From: an uncultured Pelagibacteraceae bacterium
GTDB taxonomy: Bacteria > Pseudomonadota > Alphaproteobacteria > Pelagibacterales > AG-422-B15
Length of the DNA: 64,000 nt
Direction of reading: 5' to 3'
NCBI GenBank assembly: GCA_902527075.1
Contig: CABZNM010000001.1
Span: 1-64,000 of the forward strand
Below the pieces are notes generated by a model. That model made no database searches, was not told the origin of the DNA, and saw only the letters and a list, made by a program, of their open reading frames with translations. Position 1 is the stretch's first letter, and every line of letters begins with the position of its first letter. Shown here one piece after another: positions 31,263 through 41,212 of this stretch. A program made the position numbers and the translations under genes.

Positions 31263-31291
31263 TCTATACACCTCTAGAATTTATAAATCAA
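31263..31291 (-). promoter_or_regulatory. Candidate promoter for the nusA operon
   Basis: On the minus strand TTGATT (31286-31291) and TATAGA (31263-31268) are separated by 17 bases, each differing from the sigma-70 consensus at two positions or fewer. The predicted start, near 31256, gives a leader of about 60 bases that includes the terminator-like hairpin and then the nusA ribosome site. Confidence 0.5.
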
Positions 31292-31320
31292 GTATGTAAA
31301 AAGTTATGTATTTCAATAGT

Positions 31321-32034
31321 TTAGTTTCTAGAAATTTGAATTTTATATATTTTTTTTTTATTCGCTATTGCTTTTCTTTGGTAGTTTGTAGCCCCATATA
31401 ATGGATCTGATTCCATCATTTCTTTTATTTGAATAAAATCAAAACTACTTGAGTATAAATTTATCAATAATTCAATCTGATTAAGATAACTATCTGAATC
31501 AGTTGTGATTGTTATAGATCCTTCTTTTTTAAGTGTTCTGTAAATTTTTATGATACTTTCTCTATTTAATAGTCGTCTTTTATGATGGCGTTTTTTTTCC
31601 CATGGATCAGGATTTAAAATATAATAATGATCAATTGTTTCTGGCTTAATAATATCTAATAAAAAAGAAAAATTTAATTGACTTAAATTTACATTTTTTA
31701 AGTCATTATTTTTTATCTCATTTAAAACATTTATAGTACCATTTACAAAGACTTCAGATCCTAAATAAAAAAAATCAGGATTAAGCTTGGCCTGCCTAAT
31801 TAAATTTTCTCCATTTCCAAAACCAACTTCAATAACAGTTTTTTTAAGGTCGTGTTTTTTGTTTAAATCAAAATCACTTTTTTTTGATTCCAAGTAATGG
31901 ATAATTTCATTATCAAATGAATATAAGTAAAAAAAATTTTTATATAATTCAACTTTTACTGGAGATAGTTTTTTTGATACTCTGCGACCCTGAAAACGAT
32001 AATATTTCGAAAAATCAATTTTTTTAAAGAGCAA
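31321..32034 (-). CDS. trmB: tRNA (guanine-46-N7)-methyltransferase TrmB
   Basis: A 237-residue class I SAM methyltransferase. SAM-binding motif VIEVGFGNGENLI, the family motif NPDPWEKKRHHKRRLL with catalytic Asp, and the C-terminal specificity region GATNYQRKAI are all present. It makes m7G46 in the variable loop of tRNAs. It is the last gene of the tsaB-to-trmB operon, three bases after metK; the next gene is nusA, 125 bases on. Confidence 0.95.
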   Translation of the reverse strand: MLFKKIDFSKYYRFQGRRVSKKLSPVKVELYKNFFYLYSFDNEIIHYLESKKSDFDLNKKHDLKKTVIEVGFGNGENLIRQAKLNPDFFYLGSEVFVNGTINVLNEIKNNDLKNVNLSQLNFSFLLDIIKPETIDHYYILNPDPWEKKRHHKRRLLNRESIIKIYRTLKKEGSITITTDSDSYLNQIELLINLYSSSFDFIQIKEMMESDPLYGATNYQRKAIANKKKIYKIQISRN

Positions 32035-32037
32035 CTA

Positions 32038-33201
32038 TTAAATATTTTTTAATTGATCGGCTAAATCTGTTCTTTCCCATGAAAATGACCCATCACTTTC
32101 ATGTTGCCTACCAAAATGACCATAAGCCGCAGAATTTTTATAAATTGGTTTGTGAAGCTCTAAATGATCTCTAATTCCTCTTGGTGTCAAATCTACAATA
32201 CTATTAATTTTTTTTATCAAAGTTTCATTATCAACTTTTCCAGTACCGTGTGTATTAATATAAAAAGATAATGGTCTCGATACACCGATCGCATAAGCAA
32301 GCTGAATTGTACAGTTTTCGGCTATGTCAGCTGCAATAACATTTTTAGCAATATATCTTGCTATATACGCAGCTGATCTATCGACTTTAGTTGGATCCTT
32401 TCCAGAAAATGCTCCTCCACCATGTGGTGCTGCACCACCGTAGGTATCAACTATAATTTTTCTTCCAGTGAGTCCAGTATCACCATCAGGACCACCTGTT
32501 TCAAATCTTCCAGTAGGATTTATGTGAAACTTTGTATTCTGAAGCCATTCATTAGGTAGGGCTTCTCTAATAAATGGTATTACAATTTCTTCTACGTCTG
32601 ATAGCTCTAAATCTTTATCGTGCTGAGTAGAAACAACCACCTCAGTGCAATTTATTGGTTTTGAACCTTCATACTGTAATGTAACCTGGCTTTTTGAGTC
32701 TGGTTGAATACCAGAAATTGTTTTTTCTTTTCTGGCTTTTGCTAAATTTTGTAAAATTAAATGAGAATAATAAATGGGAGCAGGCATGAGTACAGGAGTT
32801 TCTTTGCATGCATAACCAAACATAATCCCTTGATCACCAGCTCCTTGATCTTTATTGTCTTTTGCGTCAACGCCCATAGCAATATCACTAGATTGTCCAT
32901 GTACAAAAGATGTAAAATTAAAGTTTTCCCAATGAAACTTCTCTTGTTCGTACCCTATCCATTTGACTGCTTCTCTTGCCAATTTTTCGTAATTACATTC
33001 AAAGTCTTTTGGACCCCTTACCTCACCTGATACAACAACTTGATTAGTGGTTACAAGAGTTTCAAGTGCCACTCGATTATTTTCTGGATCAGATTGAGAT
33101 AGAAAATCATCAACTATATAGTCAGATATAATGTCACAAACTTTATCTGGATGACCTTCTGATACTGACTCACTTGTAAATAAATATTTTTTATCTGTCA
33201 T
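32038..33201 (-). CDS. metK: S-adenosylmethionine synthetase
   Basis: A 387-residue enzyme making SAM from methionine and ATP. Motifs: [20 protein letters not shown] (in parts), the hexapeptide-like [12 protein letters not shown] and [20 protein letters not shown]-loop. The start is one base after the lnt stop, leaving no room for a SAM riboswitch or own promoter. The order lnt-metK-trmB is usual in alphaproteobacteria, except that the small HTH regulator often found between lnt and metK is absent. Confidence 0.98.
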   Translation of the reverse strand: MTDKKYLFTSESVSEGHPDKVCDIISDYIVDDFLSQSDPENNRVALETLVTTNQVVVSGEVRGPKDFECNYEKLAREAVKWIGYEQEKFHWENFNFTSFVHGQSSDIAMGVDAKDNKDQGAGDQGIMFGYACKETPVLMPAPIYYSHLILQNLAKARKEKTISGIQPDSKSQVTLQYEGSKPINCTEVVVSTQHDKDLELSDVEEIVIPFIREALPNEWLQNTKFHINPTGRFETGGPDGDTGLTGRKIIVDTYGGAAPHGGGAFSGKDPTKVDRSAAYIARYIAKNVIAADIAENCTIQLAYAIGVSRPLSFYINTHGTGKVDNETLIKKINSIVDLTPRGIRDHLELHKPIYKNSAAYGHFGRQHESDGSFSWERTDLADQLKNI

Positions 33202-33202
33202 A

Positions 33203-34639
33203 TTAACTTTTACGATTAATAATTAAATTAGCATAACCAATAACTAAAAATATGACTATTAAAAAATAAACAATTGAGTCACCGTATTTCGTATAGGTGG
33301 TTTGACTGAGTTTTTTTGGGACTTTAACATCTAGATAAGCAATTTGATTAGATTTGATTACATGCTCAACTTTACCAATGGGATTAACTAAAGCTGATAC
33401 ACCTTTATTAGCTGATCTAATGAGAGATATTCCATTTTCAACTGATCTAAATCTGGAATGAGTGAAATGTTGCTGAGGCCCTACACCTTCCCCAAACCAT
33501 GCATCATTAGATATATTAACAATAAGTTCCGTTTCTTTTTTTAATGATTTCCTCACAAAATTTGGAAAAACAGACTCATAACATATTAAAGGTAAAAAAT
33601 TATCAACAAAATCTTGCTGTTCTTTTCCACTTATCATTGACCCCATAAATATAAAATTATTTAAACCTAATGTTTCTAATTGTCTTTCGTAAGGTATGTA
33701 TTCTCCAAAAGGAACTAACTTTTTCTTGTCATAAATTTTATTACTAAAGGCTATTGAATTAAAGTAATTTCCATTTTCTTCTCTTATGTGTCCAACAAAC
33801 CATTTTGGGTTGTTTGCATTATACACGCCAAAAGCAGTTTCAGGAAAAATAGTAATTAGATCAGAAGAACCATTTAATGCCATTTTTTCTATGTTTTCTC
33901 TTTTCCATTTTTCCTTTTGCTCAAAGTTTGTATGTACAATTCTGTATTCATTATCATGATAGCTATTAGAATAATTTTTAATTCTTATATGCCCGTAAGT
34001 AAATAAAAGTATCAAAATTAAAATTGTAATAACAAAGAAAATAAAATTTTTTTTCCTGATAAATGATAATCCTATTAAAGTGGAACATAAAATAGTGATA
34101 AAGCCTAAGCCATATACACCTATAATTGAGACAATTTGCACAAATTGAATAGACCACGACCAAGTATATGCTATCAATCCCCATGGAAATCCTGTGAAAA
34201 GAGAACTGCGCAGTAATTCAAAGATTATCCAAAAAGAAGTAAATAATAATATTCTGTAGTTTGAATTGTTCCAATAAAGTGCGTTACATATTTGCATTAC
34301 TCCGTAAAATAACGCCAGTATTACTGGTAATAAAATTAACGGAACGGGTGTGAGAAAAACTAATTCATCATTAAATGCAGATACAGAATTTGAAATCCAA
34401 TAAAGACTTGTCAAAAAAAAACTGAAACCAAACATAAAGCCAGTGATAAAAAAAAATTTTAAATTTTTTTTATAATTCTCATATATGTAATCATTTTTTA
34501 AAAAAAAAAATGCAATTACAATGATCGGAAGAAATGGTATGTTATAAGGATCAAAACTCAGAGTCAGGAGTAAACCTAAAATAATAGGTGTTATTAATAA
34601 AAGAGTTATATTCTTTATTGGAACATTAACACTATTCAT
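33203..34639 (-). CDS. lnt: Apolipoprotein N-acyltransferase
   Basis: A 478-residue inner-membrane enzyme that adds the third acyl chain to lipoproteins. Several membrane helices span about residues 10-215, followed by a periplasmic nitrilase-like domain with the Glu-Lys-Cys triad: E in [10 protein letters not shown] just before [14 protein letters not shown] in [11 protein letters not shown] final helix lies near 455-475. It is seven bases after corC in the same operon. The window also encodes at least two likely substrates with lipoboxes. Confidence 0.94.
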   Translation of the reverse strand: MNSVNVPIKNITLLLITPIILGLLLTLSFDPYNIPFLPIIVIAFFFLKNDYIYENYKKNLKFFFITGFMFGFSFFLTSLYWISNSVSAFNDELVFLTPVPLILLPVILALFYGVMQICNALYWNNSNYRILLFTSFWIIFELLRSSLFTGFPWGLIAYTWSWSIQFVQIVSIIGVYGLGFITILCSTLIGLSFIRKKNFIFFVITILILILLFTYGHIRIKNYSNSYHDNEYRIVHTNFEQKEKWKRENIEKMALNGSSDLITIFPETAFGVYNANNPKWFVGHIREENGNYFNSIAFSNKIYDKKKLVPFGEYIPYERQLETLGLNNFIFMGSMISGKEQQDFVDNFLPLICYESVFPNFVRKSLKKETELIVNISNDAWFGEGVGPQQHFTHSRFRSVENGISLIRSANKGVSALVNPIGKVEHVIKSNQIAYLDVKVPKKLSQTTYTKYGDSIVYFLIVIFLVIGYANLIINRKS

Positions 34640-34646
34640 TCAGTTT

Positions 34647-35480
34647 TCATGGTATTCTTATCGATATAAGCTTAATCTTTTTAGGATCAGCGTCTTTGAT
34701 TTCGAATGTTATACCAGTATCATGTTTGATTACTTCGCCTCTCTGGGGTACTCGACCAGCAATAGCAAATACAAGTCCACCAAGAGTTTCTATATCGTCA
34801 TTCTTTGGATCACCATTGATATTTGTTTTTATAATTTTTTCTAATTCATCCACTTCTAAACGTGCGCTTACCTCATAGGTGTTATTTGATGTTTTAATGA
34901 GCATTGGCAAACTGTCTTTGTCATGTTCATCTTCTATCTCACCCGTTATTTCCTCAATTACATCCTCAATAGTAATTAAGCCATCTGTACAACCGTACTC
35001 ATCAATTACAATGCCCATGTGCAATCTTGTGAGCTGCATCTTTATTAATAAGTCCAAGACTGGCATTGACTGAGGTATCTCCAATACATCACGCTTTATT
35101 TCTCTAAGAAAACCTTCTTTATATTCTTTATTTTCATTCTGATATTTCACAAGATCTTTAATGTGTATCATGCCAATTATATTGTCTAAATTTCTCTCAT
35201 AAACTGGGACTCTAGAATGAGACTCTTTGATGAATGCATCTAAAACTTTTTCAAAATTATCATCGATCTCTACAGCTCTTATATCTGCTCTTGGGATCAT
35301 AATATCGTTAGATTTAATTTGATCAATTTTGAGTATATTTAAAAGCATCAATCGTTCTTGTTTGGTAATGCTTTCGGTTCCTTTTTGAGCAGACACCAAT
35401 ACAGTTTCTAAATCTTCCTTGAGAGAAACATCTCGGTATTTCTTTAATGAAAAAATTTTTGAGATAATTTCGTTAAACAT
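34647..35480 (-). CDS. corC: CorC/YbeX-type CBS-domain protein
   Basis: A 277-residue soluble protein with two CBS domains (about 55-185, with VKYQN linker and IDEYGCTDGLITIEDVIEEITGEIEDE, in parts) and a C-terminal CorC/HlyC domain (200-275). Without the membrane DUF21 domain of larger relatives it matches YbeX/CorC, linked to magnesium/cobalt efflux and, in E. coli, to ribosome metabolism with YbeY. It directly follows ybeY with no gap. Confidence 0.9.
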   Translation of the reverse strand: MFNEIISKIFSLKKYRDVSLKEDLETVLVSAQKGTESITKQERLMLLNILKIDQIKSNDIMIPRADIRAVEIDDNFEKVLDAFIKESHSRVPVYERNLDNIIGMIHIKDLVKYQNENKEYKEGFLREIKRDVLEIPQSMPVLDLLIKMQLTRLHMGIVIDEYGCTDGLITIEDVIEEITGEIEDEHDKDSLPMLIKTSNNTYEVSARLEVDELEKIIKTNINGDPKNDDIETLGGLVFAIAGRVPQRGEVIKHDTGITFEIKDADPKKIKLISIRIP

Positions 35481-35930
35481 TTAATTATTATAAAGTTCGT
35501 TAATTATCCTATCTTCAATTTTGTTCATAACATCATAGTCATCATCATTTACGTGATCATAGCCAAGCAAATGAAGTATCCCATGAATAGTAATTTTAGA
35601 TAGATATTGATTCTTTTTAATTTTATATTTATTCGACTCAAATATTATTTTCTCAAGAGAAATTGCTAAATCTCCTACATAGTTCTTTTTTTCAATAAGC
35701 TCTTGAACTGAAAAAGCCAATACATTGGTAGCCTTATTTTTGTTTCTATATTTAAAGTTTAAATTTTTAATAGTTTTATCTGAAGTAAGAAAAACAGAAA
35801 TATGACTATTTTTAATATTAATATTTTCACTTTGAAATGTTTGATTCATTGCATTGGATATAATTATCTTGTATTCTGGAAATTCTTTTTTCCATTGTGG
35901 ATTGTCTAAATTAAAACTAATACTTTGCAT
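35481..35930 (-). CDS. ybeY: Endoribonuclease YbeY
   Basis: A 149-residue metalloenzyme involved in 16S rRNA 3'-end maturation and ribosome quality control. The zinc-binding motif H-x3-H-x5-H is read in HGILHLLGYDHVNDDD. It starts nine bases after phoH, in the conserved phoH-ybeY-corC-lnt order. Confidence 0.95.
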   Translation of the reverse strand: MQSISFNLDNPQWKKEFPEYKIIISNAMNQTFQSENINIKNSHISVFLTSDKTIKNLNFKYRNKNKATNVLAFSVQELIEKKNYVGDLAISLEKIIFESNKYKIKKNQYLSKITIHGILHLLGYDHVNDDDYDVMNKIEDRIINELYNN

Positions 35931-35939
35931 TTATTATTC

Positions 35940-36956
35940 TTAAGAATATTCATCAACAACATTCTTATTTCTGTCATGCTCTTCATAAGAATTGATTATT
36001 TTTGTGACCATTTCATCTCTCACGATGTCCTTTGAATTAAACTTTATATCTTCAATTTCATTAATATTTTTAAGTATTTTGATTGATTCGACCAATCCTG
36101 AGTCCTCTCTTATAACAAGATCTGTTTGAGATGGATCACCTGTTACTACCATTCTTGAGCTTTTACCAAACCTAGTAAGGAACATTTTTATTTGTGTATG
36201 AGTTGCATTTTGAGCTTCATCTAAAATTACAAATGAATTATTTAATGTTCTGCCTCTCATGAAAGCTAATGGAGCAATCTCTATTTCATTATTAAAAATC
36301 ATGCGATCAACAGTCTCAAATGAAAGTAAATCATAAAGACTATCGAATAGAGGCCTTAAATAAGGATCAACTTTTTCTTTTAAATCTCCTGGTAAGAAGC
36401 CTAGACTTTCACCAGCTTCAATTGCAGGTCGAGATAATATTATCCTATTAAATTTATTTTTCATAAGTTGACTTACAGCTGCTGCGACAGCTAAAAATGT
36501 TTTTCCAGTTCCAGCAGGTCCAGTTGCAAAAATTATTTTATTTTCATTCAATGCTTCTATATAATGATTCTGCATTATACTTTTACCGACGACATTTTGC
36601 TTTTCAGTTTCTAATACAAAAAATTTTTGATTTTCACTTTCGGATTGTAAAATTTGACTATCTAAATTTTCGATCATTTGATTTTTAGTATTTTTATTCA
36701 AATTCTGGTTTTGGTCATTAATTGTTTTTGAAATAGCATCAAAGAGTATTTTTCTATATTTTTTATCACCTTTGACAATAAGTTGATTTCCTTTTTGGTA
36801 CACTTGAATTGGTAGCCTATCCTCAAACAATTGCAAATTTTTATTATCAATTCCAAAAATATCTATCGCTTGGAAATTATCTATCTCAAATACTTCTGTT
36901 TTTTGTGTAGTATTTTCTTGTAATGAAGAGACTAATTTAATTTTTTTATTACTCAA
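35940..36956 (-). CDS. PhoH-family ATPase (PhoL)
   Basis: A 338-residue protein with a short N-terminal region and a RecA/helicase-like ATPase: Walker A GPAGTGKTFLAVAAA near residue 145, Walker B FVILDEAQNAT, and MVVTGDPSQTDL. PhoH/PhoL proteins are cytoplasmic ATPases linked to RNA processing by their constant neighbour ybeY; the precise reaction is not settled. In the operon it follows miaB by 18 bases. Confidence 0.93.
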   Translation of the reverse strand: MSNKKIKLVSSLQENTTQKTEVFEIDNFQAIDIFGIDNKNLQLFEDRLPIQVYQKGNQLIVKGDKKYRKILFDAISKTINDQNQNLNKNTKNQMIENLDSQILQSESENQKFFVLETEKQNVVGKSIMQNHYIEALNENKIIFATGPAGTGKTFLAVAAAVSQLMKNKFNRIILSRPAIEAGESLGFLPGDLKEKVDPYLRPLFDSLYDLLSFETVDRMIFNNEIEIAPLAFMRGRTLNNSFVILDEAQNATHTQIKMFLTRFGKSSRMVVTGDPSQTDLVIREDSGLVESIKILKNINEIEDIKFNSKDIVRDEMVTKIINSYEEHDRNKNVVDEYS

Positions 36957-36974
36957 TTTTTTATAAGTTAATGT

Positions 36975-38285
36975 TTAACAAGTACCATACAAGCTCTTGT
37001 GATTGCAAGATGTTATTTTTATATCTTTTTCTTTACCATTTATAAGATCATTTGATTTGATATATACAGACTGCATATACTGAGTTCTACCAAAATAATA
37101 TTCAGGATTAGTGACGCTCTGGTTTTCTATCAACACATTAGTTTTTTTGCCCAAATGTGTCTTATTAAATTCATGCTGTATTTCAGTTAGTTTCGATTGT
37201 AATATTTTTAATCTCTCTCTCTTTACGTTTATTGGAAGATTATCTTCAGTCATTGCAGATTTAGTTCCTGGTCTAGCACTATAAATGAATGAATATGATT
37301 GAGTAAATTTAATATCATCTATTAAGTCTAAGGTATTTATAAAATCTTTTTCACTTTCTCCGGGATATCCAATTATAAAATCTGATGAGATTTCAATATT
37401 TGGATTTTTGTCCCTAATTTTAAAAATGATATCTCTATAGAATTCGACGTCATACTTCCTATTCATCATATTTAATATCTTAGAAGAACCAGACTGAACT
37501 GGTAAATGTAAAAAAGGCATAAGTTTTTTATTTTTACTATGTAAGTCAATTAGGTCACCATCCATATTTATTGGGTGAGATGTTGTATATCTTATTCTTT
37601 TAAGATTTTTAATTGTAGAAAGTTTGTCAATTAGATCTGATAATTTGTACGTCTTATTTCCATTTTTAAATTGATAGGCATTTACGTTTTGTCCAAGAAG
37701 CACAATTTCTCTCGCACCACTATTCACCATAGTATTGACCTCATCAATTATAGAACTAGGACTTCTAGAATATTCAGGTCCACGCGTATAAGGTACAACA
37801 CAAAATGAACAAAATTTGTCACAACCCTCTTGGATGGTTACAAAGGATGAAACACCTTTAGGTTTTCCTTGCTCTGATAAATAATCAAATTTTTCATCTA
37901 CAATAAATTCAGTGTTTATAGATCTTACTTTACGATCCCTAACTTCATCTAACATTGTAGGTAATAAATGATAACTCTGAGGACCCAAAACAATATCAAT
38001 GGATTGATTCTTTTTTAACATTTCAGAGTTTTCAGCTTGTGCTACGCACCCTACAACTGCAATAGTTTTATCTTTGTTTGATTGATTTATGCGTCCAATA
38101 TCTGAATAAACTTTGTGAGCTGCTTTTTCACGAATATTACAAGTATTTAAGATTATAACATCAGCATTATCGAAGTTTTCATGTTGTTCAAGACCTTTAT
38201 TTTGAAGTAACAATTTGATTTTATCACTATCATAAACATTCATTTGACAGCCATATGATTTGATGAAAAAAGATTTATGATCCAT
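36975..38285 (-). CDS. miaB: tRNA-2-methylthio-N6-isopentenyladenosine-37 synthase MiaB
   Basis: A 436-residue radical-SAM methylthiotransferase. The N-terminal domain has Cys in SYGCQMNVYDSD, LNTCNIREKA and VGCVAQ (auxiliary cluster). The radical-SAM core has EGCDKFCSFCVVPYTRG, and the C-terminal TRAM domain is present. It adds the methylthio group to i6A37 of tRNAs reading UNN codons. The start overlaps the last base of plsC. Confidence 0.96.
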   Translation of the reverse strand: MDHKSFFIKSYGCQMNVYDSDKIKLLLQNKGLEQHENFDNADVIILNTCNIREKAAHKVYSDIGRINQSNKDKTIAVVGCVAQAENSEMLKKNQSIDIVLGPQSYHLLPTMLDEVRDRKVRSINTEFIVDEKFDYLSEQGKPKGVSSFVTIQEGCDKFCSFCVVPYTRGPEYSRSPSSIIDEVNTMVNSGAREIVLLGQNVNAYQFKNGNKTYKLSDLIDKLSTIKNLKRIRYTTSHPINMDGDLIDLHSKNKKLMPFLHLPVQSGSSKILNMMNRKYDVEFYRDIIFKIRDKNPNIEISSDFIIGYPGESEKDFINTLDLIDDIKFTQSYSFIYSARPGTKSAMTEDNLPINVKRERLKILQSKLTEIQHEFNKTHLGKKTNVLIENQSVTNPEYYFGRTQYMQSVYIKSNDLINGKEKDIKITSCNHKSLYGTC

Positions 38286-39067
38286 TATATTTTTATAGTT
38301 TTATTAAGTCCTTCAAGTATCTTTTCTTGACAATATTTTGTGATAATTTTTCTATTGCCAAAAAATTCTTCACTTACAAATGAATGGATTAGAATAGTAA
38401 CAGTAATGGGGCCAGTTAAAAGAAAATTTTTCATTGCTTGAACCATATTGGTATCACCAACCCAAGAGACAAACCTTCTCTCATAAATACCCATTTTAAT
38501 ATTGTTTTTATGGGAATAACAAATTGAGATTGGTTTTACTTTAATTGAATGATTGTCATCGATTGCACATTGTAATAATGATGATTTAAATTGTATTACG
38601 CCATTACCATCAGAAGTAGTTCCTTCAGGAAAAATAATAAAATTTTCTCCATTTTTTAATTTTTCATTTATGTATTTGTTATATTCAACAACTCTGTTTT
38701 TATTCTCATTGTCTATATAGACCGTATTGCTTAATGTAGATAGAAATCCAAAAATTCCCATACTTGCAACTTCTTTTTTTGCGATAAATCTGGCATTTAG
38801 TATACTGCCGAGACATATGATATCAAACCAGGACACGTGGTTTGCTACATATAAAATACCTTGGCTCACACCAGCATCTTTACTTTTGTCTAAATTTTTT
38901 TTTATTATATGAAGTCCAATTATTGCTTTAACAGATTTATAAAAAAATAAAGGGAATCTTTTTTTATATTTTGTGTTTACAAGATTTAAGAGTCCTTGAA
39001 TAGGAATAGATATAATGATGAAAATAGTTAAACAGAAAATAATAAGAATTGATCTTGCAGTTGACAC
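38285..39067 (-). CDS. plsC: 1-acyl-sn-glycerol-3-phosphate acyltransferase PlsC
   Basis: A 260-residue membrane-bound acyltransferase making phosphatidic acid. An N-terminal hydrophobic helix (residues 5-28) precedes the catalytic H-x4-D motif in NHVSWFD and the acceptor-binding FPEGTTSDGNG. It lies between fur (six bases) and miaB in an operon order common in alphaproteobacteria. Confidence 0.92.
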   Translation of the reverse strand: MSTARSILIIFCLTIFIIISIPIQGLLNLVNTKYKKRFPLFFYKSVKAIIGLHIIKKNLDKSKDAGVSQGILYVANHVSWFDIICLGSILNARFIAKKEVASMGIFGFLSTLSNTVYIDNENKNRVVEYNKYINEKLKNGENFIIFPEGTTSDGNGVIQFKSSLLQCAIDDNHSIKVKPISICYSHKNNIKMGIYERRFVSWVGDTNMVQAMKNFLLTGPITVTILIHSFVSEEFFGNRKIITKYCQEKILEGLNKTIKI

Positions 39068-39073
39068 AATAAA

Positions 39074-39487
39074 TTATTTTTTTACTTTGACCCCATATAG
39101 CTCTAATCGATGATCAACTAGCTTATAACCTAAATCTTTAGCAATGGTCTCTTTAATTTTTTCAAACTCATTATTAGTAAATTCGTGAACTTCACCACTT
39201 TCAACATCAATCATGTGGTCGTGATGTTGCTCTTCGAATGTGTCATAACGTACACGGCCATCTTTAAAGTAATGTTTTTCGATTGCACCGTATTCTTCAA
39301 ATAAATTTACAGTTCTGTACACTGTGGCAATGCTTATATTTTTGTCTTTCTCATTAACTTTCAAATATATTTCGTTAACATCTGGATGACCGTCAGTAAT
39401 CATAGTGCCTACGACATCAGCAATGATATTTCTTTGTTCTGTCATTCTAAGACCTTTGTCTTTACATATAGCTTTTATATCAATCAT
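39074..39487 (-). CDS. fur: Fur-family metal-responsive regulator (Fur/Mur type)
   Basis: A 137-residue repressor with an N-terminal winged helix (LRMTEQRNIIADVV; recognition helix in ISIATVYRTVNLFEEYG) and a C-terminal dimerisation/metal domain with HHDHMIDVESGEVHEF. Metal ligands H and E are present at the regulatory site, while the CxxC structural zinc pair of E. coli Fur is absent, as in alphaproteobacterial Fur/Mur. Irr normally lacks this HHDH order, so Fur/Mur is the better call. It could bind the Fur-like box at 19435-19453. It follows tsaB by four bases. Confidence 0.88.
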   Translation of the reverse strand: MIDIKAICKDKGLRMTEQRNIIADVVGTMITDGHPDVNEIYLKVNEKDKNISIATVYRTVNLFEEYGAIEKHYFKDGRVRYDTFEEQHHDHMIDVESGEVHEFTNNEFEKIKETIAKDLGYKLVDHRLELYGVKVKK

Positions 39488-39491
39488 ATAT

Positions 39492-40127
39492 TTACTTTGT
39501 GTAGAAATCTCTTATATAAACAGGGCGAATAATTTCATCACTTTTTTTTAATTTTTTTGAAATTTTTTTAAAATCATCAAATTTATATGAATAAAATATA
39601 GTCTTATCTCTTATTTTTTTTATTTGATTTCTGGGCACATTTTCTAAAAATTTAGCATCATCGTATATTAAAGAATTACTTATATAAAACTTAAACTTGT
39701 AATTATTAAAGTCAATAAGTTCAGGATTTTTCGTAAAAATCCCATTTTTAGTTTTTTGCAAAAAATATTTTGAACTATGATTATATAGAAAGACATGGCA
39801 TTTTGTTTTTTTAATCTTATCTGCAAATAACTCTGCAATGAGTTTGAATTTTGAAATTCCAAGAATTTTTATCTTTTTATGAACTAATTTTAGAGATTTT
39901 GAAAATGCTATAGCAGTTCTTACACCAGTGAAACTACCAGGTCCAAGAAGGATATATATTTTTTTGATATCAATATAATCCTTGTTTAACTCATTTAACT
40001 TTTGAATGATTATTTCATTTATTCTTTCGGAGGTTTTTTTGTTATTATTGATTTTTTTAATATAGAAGTGGTTTTTGAGTTCAAATCCAATTAAATTATC
40101 TTTTGTAAAATCTAAATATAGAAACAT
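39492..40127 (-). CDS. tsaB: tRNA threonylcarbamoyladenosine synthesis protein TsaB
   Basis: A 211-residue ASKHA-fold protein recognised by GPGSFTGVRTAIAFSKSLK and the N-terminal strand. TsaB forms a complex with TsaD and TsaE to make t6A37 in ANN-decoding tRNAs. The sequence is divergent and Lys/Ile-rich in its C-terminal half. In relatives rimI usually follows tsaB; here fur follows directly. It heads the ten-gene leftward operon, with 41 bases to the divergent deacetylase. Confidence 0.85.
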   Translation of the reverse strand: MFLYLDFTKDNLIGFELKNHFYIKKINNNKKTSERINEIIIQKLNELNKDYIDIKKIYILLGPGSFTGVRTAIAFSKSLKLVHKKIKILGISKFKLIAELFADKIKKTKCHVFLYNHSSKYFLQKTKNGIFTKNPELIDFNNYKFKFYISNSLIYDDAKFLENVPRNQIKKIRDKTIFYSYKFDDFKKISKKLKKSDEIIRPVYIRDFYTK

Positions 40128-40168
40128 ATCCTTGAAATATAATATTAATATATTACACCTAACTTTAT

Positions 40169-41212
40169 ATGAAATATTTTTATCTCATATTACAAAAAGT
40201 GTTTTTATTAATTCTTTTATTGGTTTCTCCTAATACATTATTTCCCTCTGATAGTAAAATTATTGATCAGGGAGTTTCAGTATTTATGTATCATAGATTT
40301 AATGAAGGTAAATTTCCTTCAACAAATGTTAGTGAGGAGCAATTTTTTTCTCACATGAGGTATATTCAAGAAAATGACTTTGATATATTAAGTATTGATC
40401 AAATAATTAAGTCCATTGATGAAGGTAAAGTTTTTTCCAAAAAATCAATCGCACTTACTGTTGATGATGCTTATGAGTCTTTTTATTCTGTGGCTTGGCC
40501 TTACTTAAAAGAAAATAATATTCCAGTTACATTATTCGTGTCCACTGATTCTGTTGATCAAAACCCAGGTGTCTATATGAGTTGGGAACAAATCAGGAAT
40601 TTTGTTTCAGAGGGTGGAACTGTGGGCCAACATACTGCATCTCATCTTCATATGCCATTGAATGATATTGATCAAGTGAAAGATGATTTAATAAATTCTC
40701 AAAATATTTTTTTAAAAGAATTAGGGTATATTCCAAAACATTTTGCTTACCCATATGGTGAGGCGAGTAATCAGGTCATAAAACTTCTAAATAATTTTGA
40801 AATTAAGTATGCTTTTGGCCAACATTCAGGTGTTATATCCAAAGAAAGTAACAAAATGTATTTACCAAGGTTTGCGCTTAATGAGAGGTATGGTGAAATA
40901 AACAGATTTATATTTGCAGCTGAAGCATTACCACTGGCGATTAAAGAATTATTCCCCGATAATATGTTTCTTAATAACGTTGCTAAACCTGATATCAAAT
41001 TTACAATTGTAAGTGATATTCAAACTAATCAATTAACATGTTTTGCAAACACAGGAGGTGATTGGAATGAGCAACAAATTGAGAAAGTTTCAGAAAATAG
41101 AATTAAACTTCTATTAGATGATGGATTTGAAAGCGGAAGAGGAAGGTTTAACTGTACCTCAAATAGTGATGGAAATTGGCACTGGTTTGGTTACCAATAC
41201 CTAATTAAATAA
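40169..41212 (+). CDS. Secreted polysaccharide deacetylase (NodB homology domain)
   Basis: A 347-residue protein with a signal peptide (hydrophobic stretch at residues 5-22). The NodB domain (about 30-240) has MYHRF, the catalytic Asp pair in LTVDDAYES and metal-binding His in GQHTASHLHMP. A C-terminal region (about 275-347) with two Cys (LTCFAN, FNCTS) and WHWFGYQYL forms a separate small domain. Such CE4 enzymes deacetylate N-acetylglucosamine polymers in the envelope or matrix. The stop overlaps that of the convergent Bax-like gene by eight bases. Confidence 0.85.
   Translation: MKYFYLILQKVFLLILLLVSPNTLFPSDSKIIDQGVSVFMYHRFNEGKFPSTNVSEEQFFSHMRYIQENDFDILSIDQIIKSIDEGKVFSKKSIALTVDDAYESFYSVAWPYLKENNIPVTLFVSTDSVDQNPGVYMSWEQIRNFVSEGGTVGQHTASHLHMPLNDIDQVKDDLINSQNIFLKELGYIPKHFAYPYGEASNQVIKLLNNFEIKYAFGQHSGVISKESNKMYLPRFALNERYGEINRFIFAAEALPLAIKELFPDNMFLNNVAKPDIKFTIVSDIQTNQLTCFANTGGDWNEQQIEKVSENRIKLLLDDGFESGRGRFNCTSNSDGNWHWFGYQYLIK

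Noticed and set aside
33199..33205. SAM riboswitch before metK
   Set aside because: The lnt stop and metK start are one base apart, leaving no leader.
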